64,000 nucleotides of DNA. It comes from Rotaria sordida (lineage: Eukaryota > Rotifera > Eurotatoria > Philodinida > Philodinidae). The notes under the pieces are model-generated. The model saw only the letters and a program-made list of their open reading frames with translations, was not told the origin of the DNA and did no database searches. The stretch spans positions 1 to 64,000 of the forward strand of contig CAJNOL010001145.1 in the NCBI GenBank assembly GCA_905250125.1. The letters are read 5' to 3'. The translations under genes were made by a program, and so were the position numbers. This document shows, piece by piece, positions 52,119 through 64,000 of this stretch (positions are counted from its first letter, which is position 1; every line of letters starts with the position of its first letter).

Positions 52119-55100
52119 CGTTCTATACCAATATCATCACGAAATATAATTTTACAACGTGGTCAAATTGATTATTGGCAAAATTTTCAAACATCATCAG
52201 ATTCTATTCTAACATCATCATGTCAAAATTTGACGGGATCAGCATCTCATTTACTTTGTTCATCATCATTAATACAACAAACTAAAACAAATAAAAATTC
52301 TCATGGTAATATTATATCAATAACAACAACAAAACGTTATCAACCATCATTATTAAATAAAACAAAATATATACAATGGAATATTGAAGGAAATGGTAAA
52401 CAACTTCGATATTCAAAAATAAAATGGCATAGTGATCAACAATTACATAAACATAATCGTTTAAAAAAAAAATCTCAAAAAAAATCTATAATAAATAATC
52501 ATACAGATACTGGAGGATCATCTAGTGAACAAAATAATCAATCGGCACCATTAATTCTTTATCATGAAAATAATACAAATCTATTAAACGAAACTCCAGA
52601 AGGTAATCATATTTTATATTCAATAATATCTTTAAAACAAAAAAAAAAAACAAAAATTTATATTTCGACTATAGCATTGGATAGAGCAAAAATAATTGAT
52701 CATAATTGAATATAAGCAATCGATAGGAACTAAATTCTTACAAAGAAAAAAAAAATTTCATCTTCTAAATTATCTACAGAAATATTATTTTTAGCATAAT
52801 CAGACGATGTTTTTTATAATGAAACTTACGTTACAATAATTGAAATATGTCAAAAGCATTACGTCTGGATAGTGTCAATAATTATCCAAATATTTTTTTT
52901 TTTGTTTGATTGTTGAGAAAACTGGTTTTTTTTTTTAATGTGATAGCAAACCAAAACCATCAATATGAGTTTGTATTCAGAAGGGAAGGTTTTCAATTGA
53001 TTAATCCTTTTTGAATTCGGACTCTGTGCGTAAAGTAAAATTCAGTGAAATATGAAAAAACTCAAAACGACCAGTTTCCATTGGCCTTCTGTTTCAAAAG
53101 CAATTGATCATTTGAGAAGGTTTCCTACTTAGAGATTTTGATTATCAAAACATGACTTCCAAATGAAACGAATATCATATTCACAGTCACCATCGAATAG
53201 TATACTTATTATTTAAAACTAATTTTCGTCAAATTTCAGTCATTCGAATAAATATTGAGACTTGACGCTTTTAGTAGCGTACTGCAATTTTTGTAACTTA
53301 AGTTTCATTATAAAAACATTGATTGAATATTTTCAACAACAATATTTTTAGAGATAATTTGATGAGTTCTATTCAACCGTGGCAAAAAAAATTTTGCTCA
53401 AGTTTCAAATTACTGGGATCTTAAAATACTAAGAATAACGCGTCCTATGAAAGATATTAACGTTTGTTTTTATGTACTGATCTTGAAGTATTTTTGTAAA
53501 CACATTAATACTTGATATTAGATATAATATTAATATATAAAGAAAGAAAAAGAATCTATCATGCATTAAACTTGGCCCAAATTCTAAAGCTGTTAAATGT
53601 TTCCTTCCGATACCATAGAATGCATATGTTTTTTTTGGATTATTGTTATTTAGATCAAAATATTTTCCATCCTTCACATTTATACAAAGTATATACTAAT
53701 GTATCATTTATCTGGAAGTACTGCCGTTTCCTTTCTTTTCCCTCTAGTCCAGACGCTATAAGAAATCAACAATGTATATATATATATATATGAGAAGTAG
53801 ATCTTTCCGATGTGGACTGTAGATTTTATTTTTGTGCTTGACAACTAAAGTCATTCGTTAGTAACGTGAGACAAAAAAGTACATCAACTTTGACTTCATA
53901 CATTTTACTTTAAGAAAATATTTTGAATCGATGTAGCATTTTTAAAAACTAAATCTTACATTCTGTAGATGACTTCTAAAGCTAAAAAATCTCGATCGAA
54001 TTGTTTTTTTTTTGAACATGCCTAGATTTTTAACAAAAACCAGCATAACACAGTACGAATATACAAACGAAAATTTTTTGGAGTCCAATCTTGCTGAAAA
54101 TTTCACCATAGATGCAGTTTATGCCGTAGAATCTATCCTGAAGTTAATAGATTTTTTTCTCATATGGTTAAAGGGATATTTACTAATGAGTCTTATTCAC
54201 GAATTGATTATTGACTACACACATACATAAAAAGTGGTCATATACTGGGTTATTCGTTACCAAGAGCAGTCTCTTTTCATTCATCTCTCTTAATTGTTTT
54301 GTTTGCATATGCAAGCAAAACGATCAAGAAAGATGAAAGAAAGTTATAAATAAACTAGTATATGGCCAACAACTAATTCGCGAATAAGGGTTATTACTTT
54401 TTAATCAATTAATAGTTAACTTTACATATATCTATGCTAAAAGAATTTATTCAAAAAATAACCCTAGTAAAGAATCCAAGTCAAATGAAAGGTGCATATG
54501 TTTCGTTTTGTCTGAAATTGCCCACATTTACTGAACTTTATGTTCATTATTCCAATATTTTCCAATGACACACTCGTATCATAGAATCAATTCTTTTTTG
54601 TGTGTGTGTGTGTGTGTCTATTATTATCATAATTAGAACAACTAATCAACAATAGTATTCAATATGTATCTATTTATTTAGTATTAGAAAAACCGTCAAT
54701 GAATACTAATTCAAAACAAATAGATTCAATTGTACCTGATTATTCTTTATCTCATTCTGATAAAAACAATAAAACATCATTATCTAAAATATCTAATGAA
54801 AAAATAATTCATTCATCATCAACATCTCCAACTAAATCTAAACAAATATTATATGCAAGTACAGATGAAGATGTTGATGAAATAAATTCACATTATTTTG
54901 AAGATATTGATCGATCAATAACAACAACAATTGAAGATTATCGTGAAAAATTAAATATACGTTTATTATCTTTAAATAATGAACAAAATGGTAATCAATT
55001 AAATTCAATATATCGTCCAAGAATATTATCAACTGAATGTTCACAAATAACAATTGATTCAGGTGTTGATATTGGAAGTGAACAAAAAATTTATCAACCA

Positions 55101-57554
55101 AATATAACATTAACTATTGATGAACAAATAACTGATCATAATGATTTATTTGCATTATTAGATGATTCATTAATTGGAAAAGAATCTAAAAATTTCTTAT
55201 TAAATCAATCTATCATAGAAAATAATGAACATACAACAACAACAACATCAATAAATAAAACTGAGCAAGATATTTATTGTTCAATGAAAAATAATTTAAA
55301 TAATAAACAAGATCTATATAAAAGTTATGAACTTGAAACAATTAGTGATGAAGATGAAGATAATTATATAAAAGAAAAAAATTCAAATGAATTAATAATA
55401 ACATTAGATAATTCATTATTAAAAAATTCTTTATCATCAATACCTCCATTATTTGAATTTAAATTACCAACATTTGGTGAATGGATCGATCGTGCATTTA
55501 CAACATTTCTTTCTAATACAAATCAAAATCAATCAGAATCAATATTATCAAGTCGTTCATCATCAAATTTATCAATGCATACTTCACAAAGTACAATTAA
55601 TACATCATCATCATCACAAGTTATAACTGTTCGTGATAATTTTAATTTACAAAATATATCACAAGATGAAAATAGTGATTTTCATCAAACACAAACATTT
55701 ATATATGATGATGAACATAGTCTCAATGGTAAAGATTTGTTGTTGTTTTTTTTTTTACATAGAATCAAGTTTTGGAATTTCGTATAAGTCATATGAAAAA
55801 AAATTTCACCTTTGCATTCATTTACAACATTTGACGTGACATTTTTTTAGATTTTGTTAACTTGCCTTCTCATAGTTTCGATAAATTTAGTTTTATCTTG
55901 TTCTTCAACTAAATGAAGTGTCAATTTCACTTATTATTTACTCCTAATATCCATTTAATTCTCGTGTCTATTTACTCCTGGTCGTGTTTGCACTTTTCTG
56001 TTAGTCAAATAGCGACTTCCAGTTTAACAAAACTATTATTATTTAAATTACTTTAGTTTAATTGACTTCAGAATTTTTCTTGCAATGAAATATATATATA
56101 TATATATATGAACAACTTGATTGTGCACTCATCCTTATAGTTACGCACGGCATAATCTGAATATTATAAAGAACAGAAAGAACAAAAGAATACCATTATA
56201 CGTAAAAATCGTTTCATATACATTTTTACATTGCTAACAAGTATCTTTTGTTTATTTCAATTCTTTTGATAAGAGTAAGTCCTTCGATGATACTAAAAAT
56301 CAATCATTTTTTTCTTCTCTCTCTCTCTCTTTTTTTTCTTTCGAGCTCTGTTTGTTTTTTCCTTTTCAATGAAGATGAAGAAAGAAGAAAAAAAAATATA
56401 AACATATATCCATTCGAGGCCACAGCTGCATGAATCAAGGTTAGAAAAGAGAGAATAAGAAGGAACAATTGGCTTTCATGGTAATGATAGTTCAATGAAT
56501 AAACAATAGAGATATTCAGTCTTCATTTTTCTTTCTCGTTTTTTTTTTTTTTTTTTACTTTTATAACTAGATATGTCAAGTTCAAGTTTAAATTGTGAAA
56601 AGGTCGATTTTGACACATATATTATCAATAGTAATTATGAAAAGATCAATCCTTCAATAATATATGAACAAAATGAAATTCCTTTCATAAATGAACGATC
56701 AAAATCGTTATTATCATCAATAACATCATCGATTGAAAATGATGGTCAAGGTAAGTTTTTATTATTATTACTAACATAGAGAATATAAATGATGTATGTA
56801 TACATATGTGTCATTGCTCTTGAATAGCACAAGGTGAGAGAAAAAAAAAAGAAAAAGAAAAAAAAATTATATCGAATATATTTCTTCGTCATTCTTTTTT
56901 TTTTGTATCTTCGACTACTGTTCAATCATGAAGGAGGTCACATATTTCTACGAAGTAAGTCATCCATCCGAATACTTAATAGTAACCAAAAAAAATAAAA
57001 AAATTGGATTGTTGTTTTCAATCAAAAATCAAACATAAAATTCTCTTTCAACTTGGCCTTTTGTATTGTTCGATAAAGATATGAAGTACTTAGACAATAG
57101 CCTATTAAATGAAGACGACTAGAGCATTGAAAGAATACTTAAATGTGCATACAGAAAATTGTTCAAAGTAGATGTGTTGATTTTCTTTTCTTTTTTTTTT
57201 TTTTTGATTCTTCATTCCTAGAGGTAATGAACAACAAAAGAAGAATGCCAAACTATGATGATGATGATAATGATGATGATGAAAAGATTTCTAAGAAAAT
57301 ATCAACAACAATAAATCCAAATGATTTATCATCATATACAATTTATGAAAAATTTCAATATTCTTCAAATAGTCATGATTCATTAAATCAATCTGATCAT
57401 CATATAGATACAACGACATCATCAATTGATGATTTAACAAAAACAAATCAATTTTTAACATCAATATTTCATTCAAAAGATTCAGCACTTGGTTTATCAG
57501 ATGATAATTTAAATAATTTACAAACAAATCAATTAATTATATTCGATGATAATC

Positions 57555-57587
<33 letters not shown>

Positions 57588-60500
57588 TTTCATCATTGTT
57601 TAAAGATACAAGTAAATGCAAAAGTTTTCATTTTTCTCATTTGTATAGAATTTAACCATATCGATCAAAGGTTAAAAAAACTGTTATGCACGTTCAATAT
57701 GAAATACATTGAGAGATCATCAAAAATGCTTATGGTCACGAGCACACTTTTTGAGTTCAATTATACTTGAATTTCTTTCGTTCTATATCTTCATCATATC
57801 ATTAGACATATGTACAATGTCCATCCGTTCATTTTACTCCCATTCAATCTGTGTTGATTGGGTTATTAACTAATCCTTCAGTGTGTTCTCGCCCTTCCAA
57901 AAGGCTCAACTCTCTCACTTTTTCCCTTTATACATACAATGAGCTTCTAATGAAGTGGAGATATACATACGTATACATATATATCTATATATATGTATGT
58001 ATGTATGTTGAGGGAAGACGAACATGAACTTTATAGGTGTATAAGCATATTAAAAATTAGATTCAAAACACGCGTATGACACATGTAGAGATGAGAGAAT
58101 ACAACAAAAGGTATTTGTACGTGCTAACGCACATTGATATGATGATTTTTATTTGGTTCGAATAAAAAAAAAAAAGAAGCCGAAATGATTTCTTTTCTTT
58201 GTCGGGTTTTTTTTACTGTTCTATTGTATATATGCACATGTCTTCTTCGTTTTTTTTTTTTATATATTTTAGCTATCGATCATATTGAAATACCGACTGA
58301 TGTACTGACTAATGTTAACATTGAAACTACGCAAAAAATTGATGCAATGATTTCGATTAATAATGAAATACAATTAGATGAATATGAAAAAACTATTGAA
58401 CGAACAATATCAACAAGTTCATCAGAACAATTAATACCAAAAGAAAAACAAACTGGTAAAAAGAGAGAAGAAAAAAAAGAAAAAAGCTTTTTTTGCTTTT
58501 AATAAGAAATCAATCAAAAATTTCCTACACATTTTCTATGCTAATTATTTACAAAGTAAAACTTTGATTATTTTCTATGGTACATTAAAACCATGAGAAT
58601 ATTAGGTATGAAAAAGCTAAATGAGTGCATTTTGATTGACCTGAAAAAATCCTATTTAAATGTTATTATTTTTTTTTTCTTTGTTTCATCACGAAACAAA
58701 CATAATCATTTATGATGAACATTTGACATATCAATATTTTGAATAATAAAAAATTCAAAAAAAGATCTGTATGAAAATACGAGAACAACATTTCAGTAAT
58801 CGAACAAAGATCTTCATATACCCAGAAGTGCGTTATTCCCAAAACAGAACAAAAGTTTTTTTTTTTTTATATTTGGAAAAATCTTTCTAAAAAAAAAAGA
58901 ACAAAAATTATAGAGAATGTTTTGAACAGTTCTTGAGATGTGAACTACAACTGCACTTTTCGACCTCTAATAATAAGGTAATATACTTACGAGGAAAACA
59001 TTTTCAATTGATCAATGGCTTTCTTATCGAAAGCTAATGAAATGTAGATTACTGGCTATAAGAAATCCTCCTAGATTTTCATATACTGGTTTTCGAGATC
59101 AAGAAATTTTAATTTGATCCATTCAGATTTTAGAGCATATCAAATTTGTCTCATAGACACTAATTTTTTCTGTTTCAAATCGTGATGTTTTTGCAGAAAA
59201 TACAACTATAGTAGTAGCGTGTCTTTCATATCGTTCGTATAAACCGGTGAAATTAATACCTGAGCTTCTTATAGTCTCTTTTCTGAACCATATATTGATG
59301 AGCATTCTTTTATGACAAGTTCAGATATGTTGAATTTAGTTCATGAGTAATCTCTTCGAAACAATATACGTGTAGCAATTGCGTTTGAATTCACGTCAGT
59401 TACTTTCTACGTTCGTGATTGAAACTATCTTATGTATGATCTTGTACCCAAGCAGACAAAAATTTCGAGAAACGCTTTTAAACGCAAAATCGGGAATCGC
59501 AACTGTGATCCATTCACGCTCATTAAAAAAACGCACGAAACGACGTTTTTTGTGCAAAATAGTCATTTTTGGAACGTGAAAATTGTGGAAAATTTCAATT
59601 TTTTTGTGTTAAACCGTTCTTTTTCTCTGGAGTTTAGAAATAACATGTTTAAACGCTTAGTTCTTCAATTTTTCAACGTTTGTCATGTTCCAAAAGTGAC
59701 TATTTTGCAAGAAAAACGTGGTTTCGTGCGTTTTTTAATGAACTTAAATGGATAACAGTCGCGGTTCCCGATTGTGCGTTTAAACACGTTTTTTCAAAAT
59801 TTTTGTCTGCTTGGGTAGGTGGAAGGAATTTCGTCAAAAGGACATGCGCCAACGGTGAAAGTATGTCAAACTTTTGTTAATCATTAAAAGCACAGAGTGC
59901 ATATTGACAAAATTTCATGCACTCACTCTCTTCTATTATCTCTTGACTGAACAACTATGAGACATAGTATAATAAACTGTTAGCGCAATCCTTCTGGGAT
60001 TAAAATATGAAATATCATATAGCTGCTGTTGCTAATCAGAGAGAGTTTGTTTTATTCTATAGGTCTCAGAATATATTTCTTCCCTTTTCTTTTACTTAAT
60101 CCTCCACAAATACAATAATGAAGTAGTTAATATATTGTAACGATCTGTGATAATGTCTGGGGAATCCAATATACTTTAACACTCCTTGTAGATCGCGAGT
60201 TTATCGTTTGAATGATTTTCTTATAATCATCTTCGAAATCAATATAGTCAATAATCTATAATCGAGTAGCTTTTAGTGAAGAAAATGATTAGCCAATTGA
60301 AAATGTTTTTCCGTTTGACTACTTGTTATTCGTATCAAATTTTACCTCTAATTGTTAATATGTAACATACACTACAATCTATGTCAAAATACAAGGCCAT
60401 CGATTGTTTTTTGAATAACTTATGATAGGAATAAGATAGAGAATTGCGATTTTCACCGATCGAAAAAGGAAACTCTAACACATAGCTAGGTGTTAAAATC

Positions 60501-62494
60501 TAATTGGTTAGCATTTGACCAATTAGATTCATTCTTAGTAGGCATTTTAAAAATGATATTCTGAATTTATTTCTCGATTGTTAATATGATTGTTCTATAG
60601 GAAACATTGTTCTCTTTCAATCTATGCAAGGCTGACATTCCTAGGTTGTTCTGTTCAAGAGTTATTTAGCTTTTTCTGAGACTTCCGGTTTCGATCGGTT
60701 GACCCTGAAAAGCATCTATATAGACGGTAATTCATCATGCTGAGTCGAATGGTGATATTGGTTTTTCGATTCCAACTGATCTGACATTGTTATCTCAATG
60801 TTTCTGAAATATTGATTCCTTGTATTAGATAGAAACAGATTGTGACATTTCGGAAATATCGAGATAATAGTGCCAGATCAGTTGGAACCTAAAAACAAAT
60901 ATCACCATTCAATTTAGCATGATGAACTACCCCCTGTATAGGTGAATTTTCAGGATCAATCGGTTGAAATCGGGAGTCTCAGAAAAAGCTAAATAACTCT
61001 TGAACGGAACAACCTAGGCATGTTGGCCTTGCATAGACTGAAAGAGAACAATATTTCCTATAGAATGGTCATATTAACAATCAAGAAATGAATTCAGAAT
61101 ATCGTTTTTTAAAATGTCGACTAAGAATGAATCTGATTGGTCAATTACTAGCTAATCAAATTTCAGCATGTGACTATACGTTAGAGTTTTCTCTTTTGAA
61201 TGATGAAAACCGCAGTTCTCTATGTTGTTTCTATGAAAATTTATTCAAAAAATAACCGATAGTAATTTATATATCATTGATTTTCCTAGGAATGTATTAT
61301 AAAGCATTCGGTAGTTCAGCTACAATTAATCTAACTGAACAGTATAATTGTGAATGGTTACCACAAGAAAAATCAAGTTCAACAACAATTGAAAAATCTT
61401 TTGAAATTGATAATAATAATCATGTTCGTATTGTTCATCAAAGTCAAATAATAGGTGATAATGAAGATGAATTTTATTATTCACCACAAACAACATTTCA
61501 TGCATGTCATTCATGTCCAAATTTAAATTCTAATTTAATAAATTTTCCTTTACGTGAACGTTCATATTCATTAACAACACTTGATGCTTATACACATTTA
61601 AATATAACACATGATATATTAGAACAAATTTGGCATTCATTACTTAATGTTACATTTAGTGATAAAGATGATAATGAATTAAATGAATATAAATTACGAC
61701 ATATAATTGGTTTATCAAATTCATATACAAATATAAATCATTCATCAATTGAAAAATCTCATAGTCATAATGATATATTTTCTATTATGAATAAAACAAA
61801 TCAAAAATCAATAACAAAAATTAAATCAAAATCATTTGATATAACATCATTAATGAAACAACCAATATCAACATCATCAATAAATAATTCTGTTAATATT
61901 GGTCTTTTACAAGGTGCTGATATATCAGAACCATTTGCTGATCGTTTAATATCAATATCAATACAATCTGATCTTGAAAGTATGCAATCATTAGAACATG
62001 AACAAATATCAAATGAAAATTCTTTAACATCATCACTACCTAAAGAATCATTAAATTATATTTTTAATTTTACAAATCAAATTGATAATAATAATAATGA
62101 TGATGATTATGATGAATATGATGATTTAGAACCAACAATTGAAATTGAAAATAAACCATTAAATATTGCTGTTACATTTAATGATAATGATGATAATGAA
62201 GAGAATATTTTACCTATTGTACAAATACATGATACATATACTGAATTATCATTATTTCGTCCACATTCATTATCAACAATACCAAGTTCAAGAGCAAGTC
62301 AATATGCATCAAGTGTTGATAGTGATGATATATTTGAACATGGACATCATTTAAATAAAGAAAATTCTGATGATAATTATCAAAATCATATAAGTGATGA
62401 TGATCATGGTGTTATTGGATCAGATTTTTCTTCACCACAATCACGACCACTTTCATCAATAAAAAGTCAACCATTATCACCAGAACAAAATCAG
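45663..62494 (+). CDS. large Ser/Asn-rich disordered protein with SxIP motifs (3' end beyond window)
   Basis: Eight exons join in frame: 45663-46297, 48209-48384, 51667-52602, 54682-55728, 56571-56750, 57222-57611, 58273-58455, 61290-62494 (4752 nt, 1584 codons, no stop). All have GT-AG borders. Exons 3 to 7 are multiples of three with phase-1 borders, so each could be skipped without changing frame. An in-frame TAA at 45657-45659 fixes the start. Residues 49-58 hold a CPxCxVCxC cluster and 72-83 a His run. SKIP (150-153) and TKIP (186-189), with basic and Ser residues around them, fit SxIP motifs that bind EB proteins at microtubule ends. The rest is rich in Ser, Asn, Asp and Gln, with few folded-looking patches (FEFKLPTFGEWIDRAFTTFL; FHACHSCPNLNSN). 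No family recognised. A scaffold or cytoskeletal role is only a guess. Reading through the exon 3 donor gives an alternative stop at 52709. Confidence 0.8.
46298..51666. other. introns 1 and 2 of the large gene
   Basis: Intron 1 (46298-48208) contains a 10-N gap at 47803-47812. Intron 2 (48385-51666) holds poly-T tracts and no nested gene that I can support. A loose repetition of GTTATGGTT / GTCACGGTCTGT words lies at about 51320-51420. Confidence 0.5.
47803..47812. other. assembly gap of 10 N
   Basis: Undetermined bases following a poly-T run, within intron 1 of the large gene. Confidence 0.99.
53870..54230. repeat. dispersed repeat copy (pair of 41.55-41.99 kb)
   Basis: Shares ordered words with 41550-41990, such as TTACATT.TGTAGA.(A/G)ACTTCTAAA, GAGCATG/GAACATG.CTAGATT, CCA(A/G)TCTTGCTGAAAATT and AGA(A/G)TCTATCCT(A/G)AAGTT. 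Identity is perhaps 75-80% by eye. It lies in intron 3 of the large gene; no coding potential. Confidence 0.6.
54384..54466. repeat. short inverted repeat with GGGTTATT ends
   Basis: AGGGTTATTACTTTTTAAT on the left is matched by AGGGTTATTTTTTGAAT read in from the right. The right end (TTATTCAAAAAATAACC) equals the terminus of the fold-back element at 60397-61262, suggesting a related small element. Confidence 0.45.
59447..59815. mobile_element. 369-bp MITE, Tc1/mariner-type
   Basis: The ends CCCAAGCAGACAAAAATTT are perfect inverted repeats, flanked by TA on both sides (59445-59446 and 59816-59817). The inversion continues inwards for about 150 bp per arm with scattered mismatches (shared words TTTAAACGCA, CGCACGAAAC, CAAAATAGTCA). 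There is no transposase frame. The TA duplication points to mobilisation by a Tc1/mariner enzyme, but the ends differ from the mariner at 16.5 kb. It sits in intron 7 of the large gene. Confidence 0.85.
60397..61262. mobile_element. 866-bp fold-back element, arms of about 415 bp
   Basis: Nearly the whole element is one inverted repeat around a loop of about 35 bp (near 60811-60846). Matching words run from the outer ends (TTTTTTGAATAA) through ATTCATTCTTAGT, ATTGTTCTCTTTCA, TTCAAGAGTTATTTAGCTTT and CATCATGCT to the centre (CCAACTGATCTG). Arms differ by perhaps 15%. It is a non-autonomous element without coding capacity, lying 27 bp before exon 8 of the large gene. If transcribed, it would form a very long hairpin in the pre-mRNA. 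Confidence 0.85.
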
Positions 62495-63427
62495 GTAAAG
62501 AATTTCATTTAATATAAATATTAATAATAGTTTCTTTTTATTTTCGAGTCACTCTATATGTTTACAATTTTTGTCAGACTCATAGATTACGAATGAATGA
62601 ATGAATGAATGAATCTTTGAAGAGTCGGAAAATAAAATCAGAATGGAAGTACTAGAACTAATAGATCTAGAAATGGCAGTTTAGATCGTACTCCATTTGA
62701 AACTGATTTTGTGTGCTAATTTCTTATTTTCATTATAGAAGCTTTTCATATAGTTTAATTCTACTGTCTTTTGATTGACTGTGTCATAGAGCCTGTCGAG
62801 CTCCGCTACATCATCTTCTGTAAGCCTTGAAATGAATGAACTTCGAAGATGTCAATGTGTCTTTTACTAAAAGTTTTATTATTGATAGAAACATCATAGA
62901 AAAATTAATGATTACAATATCATTTTGTTTGAAAATGTTTGTTTCGAGAATAGAAAACAGCGGAAACTTCAGTCGAAATTTCGTAATTTTCCTCTACAAG
63001 TAGAAATCAGTAAATGTCTAATCGCAAGGACCAATCCTTAAGGCATCGAATTTAGAATACCAATACAGGATTTTTTCTTGAGTCTCAAAAACGAAAAGGC
63101 TTTTCTGATTTGAAAGCTTCGCATGCATTTACTGTGTCACATATAGGAGAATCTAATCTGCGGTGATCCTAAGACACATTATCGTTTCCATTATCTGGGA
63201 TGATCTTCGTCGAAATCTTTGCTACACCTACAGCTAGAATTCTGAAATTTTCAAAGCGAATGATTGAAAATAGTTGAAATTACAAGTTACTCGTTCACAA
63301 ATCCCATCAATACTCATGTTAAGAGTGCTCAAAGATAACTTCTTAAATCAGGCAAACTACGATCGTTTGAGATGAAATTTTTCTCAGTAGTATTGAGGTC
63401 TCGAATGAGATTTATTGCATATATTGA
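62495..63427. other. intron 8 of the large gene (continues past window)
   Basis: No further exon of the large gene was recognised to the right of 62494. A (GAAT)n tract is at about 62592-62613. Confidence 0.45.
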
Positions 63428-63720
63428 AATCATAGATGGAACCGATACCGATAACCGGCTGATCTACCGGTTCGATATCCATCTCTGACGGACAATCATT
63501 ATATGTCGCCCTAATGGTCTGCTACCAATTTAACGGCTTACTGCCGATCTGTAGATAGTTGTCGATTTAACTTGTTTTTTAGTTCTATAATTTTTTGTTG
63601 TACACATTTAATCATAGCTAGAAGTGATAGTAGCAGTCCGGTACTGATGCCGATTTAAAGCCGACCGATCTATCAGTCCGATATCGGCCTACCATTAGGC
63701 CACTTTCATCTATGATTGAA
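63428..63720. mobile_element. CCGATA/CCGGT-rich inverted-repeat element
   Basis: Left end AAATCATAGATGGAACCGAT; the right end in reverse complement reads CAATCATAGATGAAAGTGG. Both are followed inwards by CGATA and CGG(T/C) words. A MITE-like element with ends marked by ATCATAGATG; no clear target duplication. Confidence 0.5.
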
Positions 63721-63782
63721 ATATCTTAGTCTGAACAGAAAAAAACCCTATATTGGCTTTGTAACAGAGTTGTAACCAGTCC

Positions 63783-63926
63783 GGCAAAACCGGTCCGGTC
63801 TATCCGGACCGGACCGGTGCCGGACAGGACCGGTTGAACTGGTCAGACCGGTCGGTTGTTACCAGTTTTTACCGGTCCAGCTGAATCAGATAAACCGGCC
63901 GGTTTTCGCCAGTTTTGCCGGTTTAA
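63783..63926. repeat. CCGGACCGGT-rich palindromic element
   Basis: Dense CCGG/ACCGGT words with inverted ends (CCGGCAAAACCGGT on the left, CCAGTTTTGCCGG on the right). Strikingly GC-rich for this DNA. A small transposon-like hairpin; a similar motif set occurs in the Eyes absent intron near 30.97 kb. Confidence 0.55.
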
Positions 63927-64000
63927 AAAATTTTTCTTCTATTTACAGTTTCCTCTGTTGAACTATGTCGAGAACGAATTTCAATATGTTTATCAAAAAA

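Noticed and set aside
54838-55110. Minus-strand open frame within exon 4 of the large gene (also 57291-57527 and 61326-61520)
   Set aside because: These are antisense shadows of low-complexity coding exons: Leu/His/Gln-rich translations of reversed Asn/Ser codons with no splice support.
59379-59880. Three overlapping plus-strand frames that look like a small gene
   Set aside because: They fall on the inverted arms of the 369-bp MITE and arise from its sequence; no family resemblance.

Overview
This is AT-rich nuclear DNA from an animal. The best guess is a bdelloid rotifer. Supporting signs are very short GT-AG introns (mostly 50-65 nt), intact metazoan genes (antizyme, Eyes absent, LIM kinase, TIKI-type protease, Hedgehog-type Hog domain), an expanded-family style F-box gene, a kinesin-light-chain-like TPR pseudogene, many short inverted-repeat elements, and acceptor-like AGs just before several start codons, which would fit spliced-leader trans-splicing. 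The taxon is inferred, not proven. There are two assembly gaps (100 N at 34416-34515 and 10 N at 47803-47812).

Layout: 1-4.1 kb holds no gene, but has a ~790-bp spaced inverted repeat and a small MITE-like element. 4162-5852 (+) is a signal peptide joined directly to a complete-looking Hog (Hint) autoprocessing domain. 9377-10681 (+) is a single-exon F-box protein. 12523-13473 (+) is a tandem array of 84-nt LRR exons with equally repeated introns. 13.6-18 kb is mobile-element territory: a 62-bp hAT-type MITE with an 8-bp duplication, a decayed hAT transposase, and a mariner copy with three in-frame stops.

20745-24642 (+) is a LIM-kinase-type kinase in 12 exons. 25451-26280 (+) is ornithine decarboxylase antizyme, with a canonical UCC-UGA-U +1 frameshift site and a predicted pseudoknot whose first stem is created only by splicing. 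29742-32892 (-) is Eyes absent. 36549-37689 (+) is a shortened TIKI/TraB-type protease. 38.3-38.9 kb is a broken TPR gene. 40.4-40.7 kb (-) is an RRM fragment.

45663-62494 (+) is one large gene of at least eight exons (at least 1584 codons). It encodes a Ser/Asn/Asp-rich, probably disordered protein with two SxIP-like motifs near its N terminus. All inner exons from the second junction on have phase-1 boundaries. Its multi-kilobase introns carry a 369-bp MITE with TA duplication and an 866-bp near-perfect fold-back element. The right end (63.4-63.95 kb) has CCGG-rich inverted-repeat elements.

The conserved genes do not form a pathway cluster. They cover polyamine control, actin regulation, transcription/phosphatase activity and secreted signalling. 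I saw no virus-derived element, CRISPR array, tRNA or rRNA.
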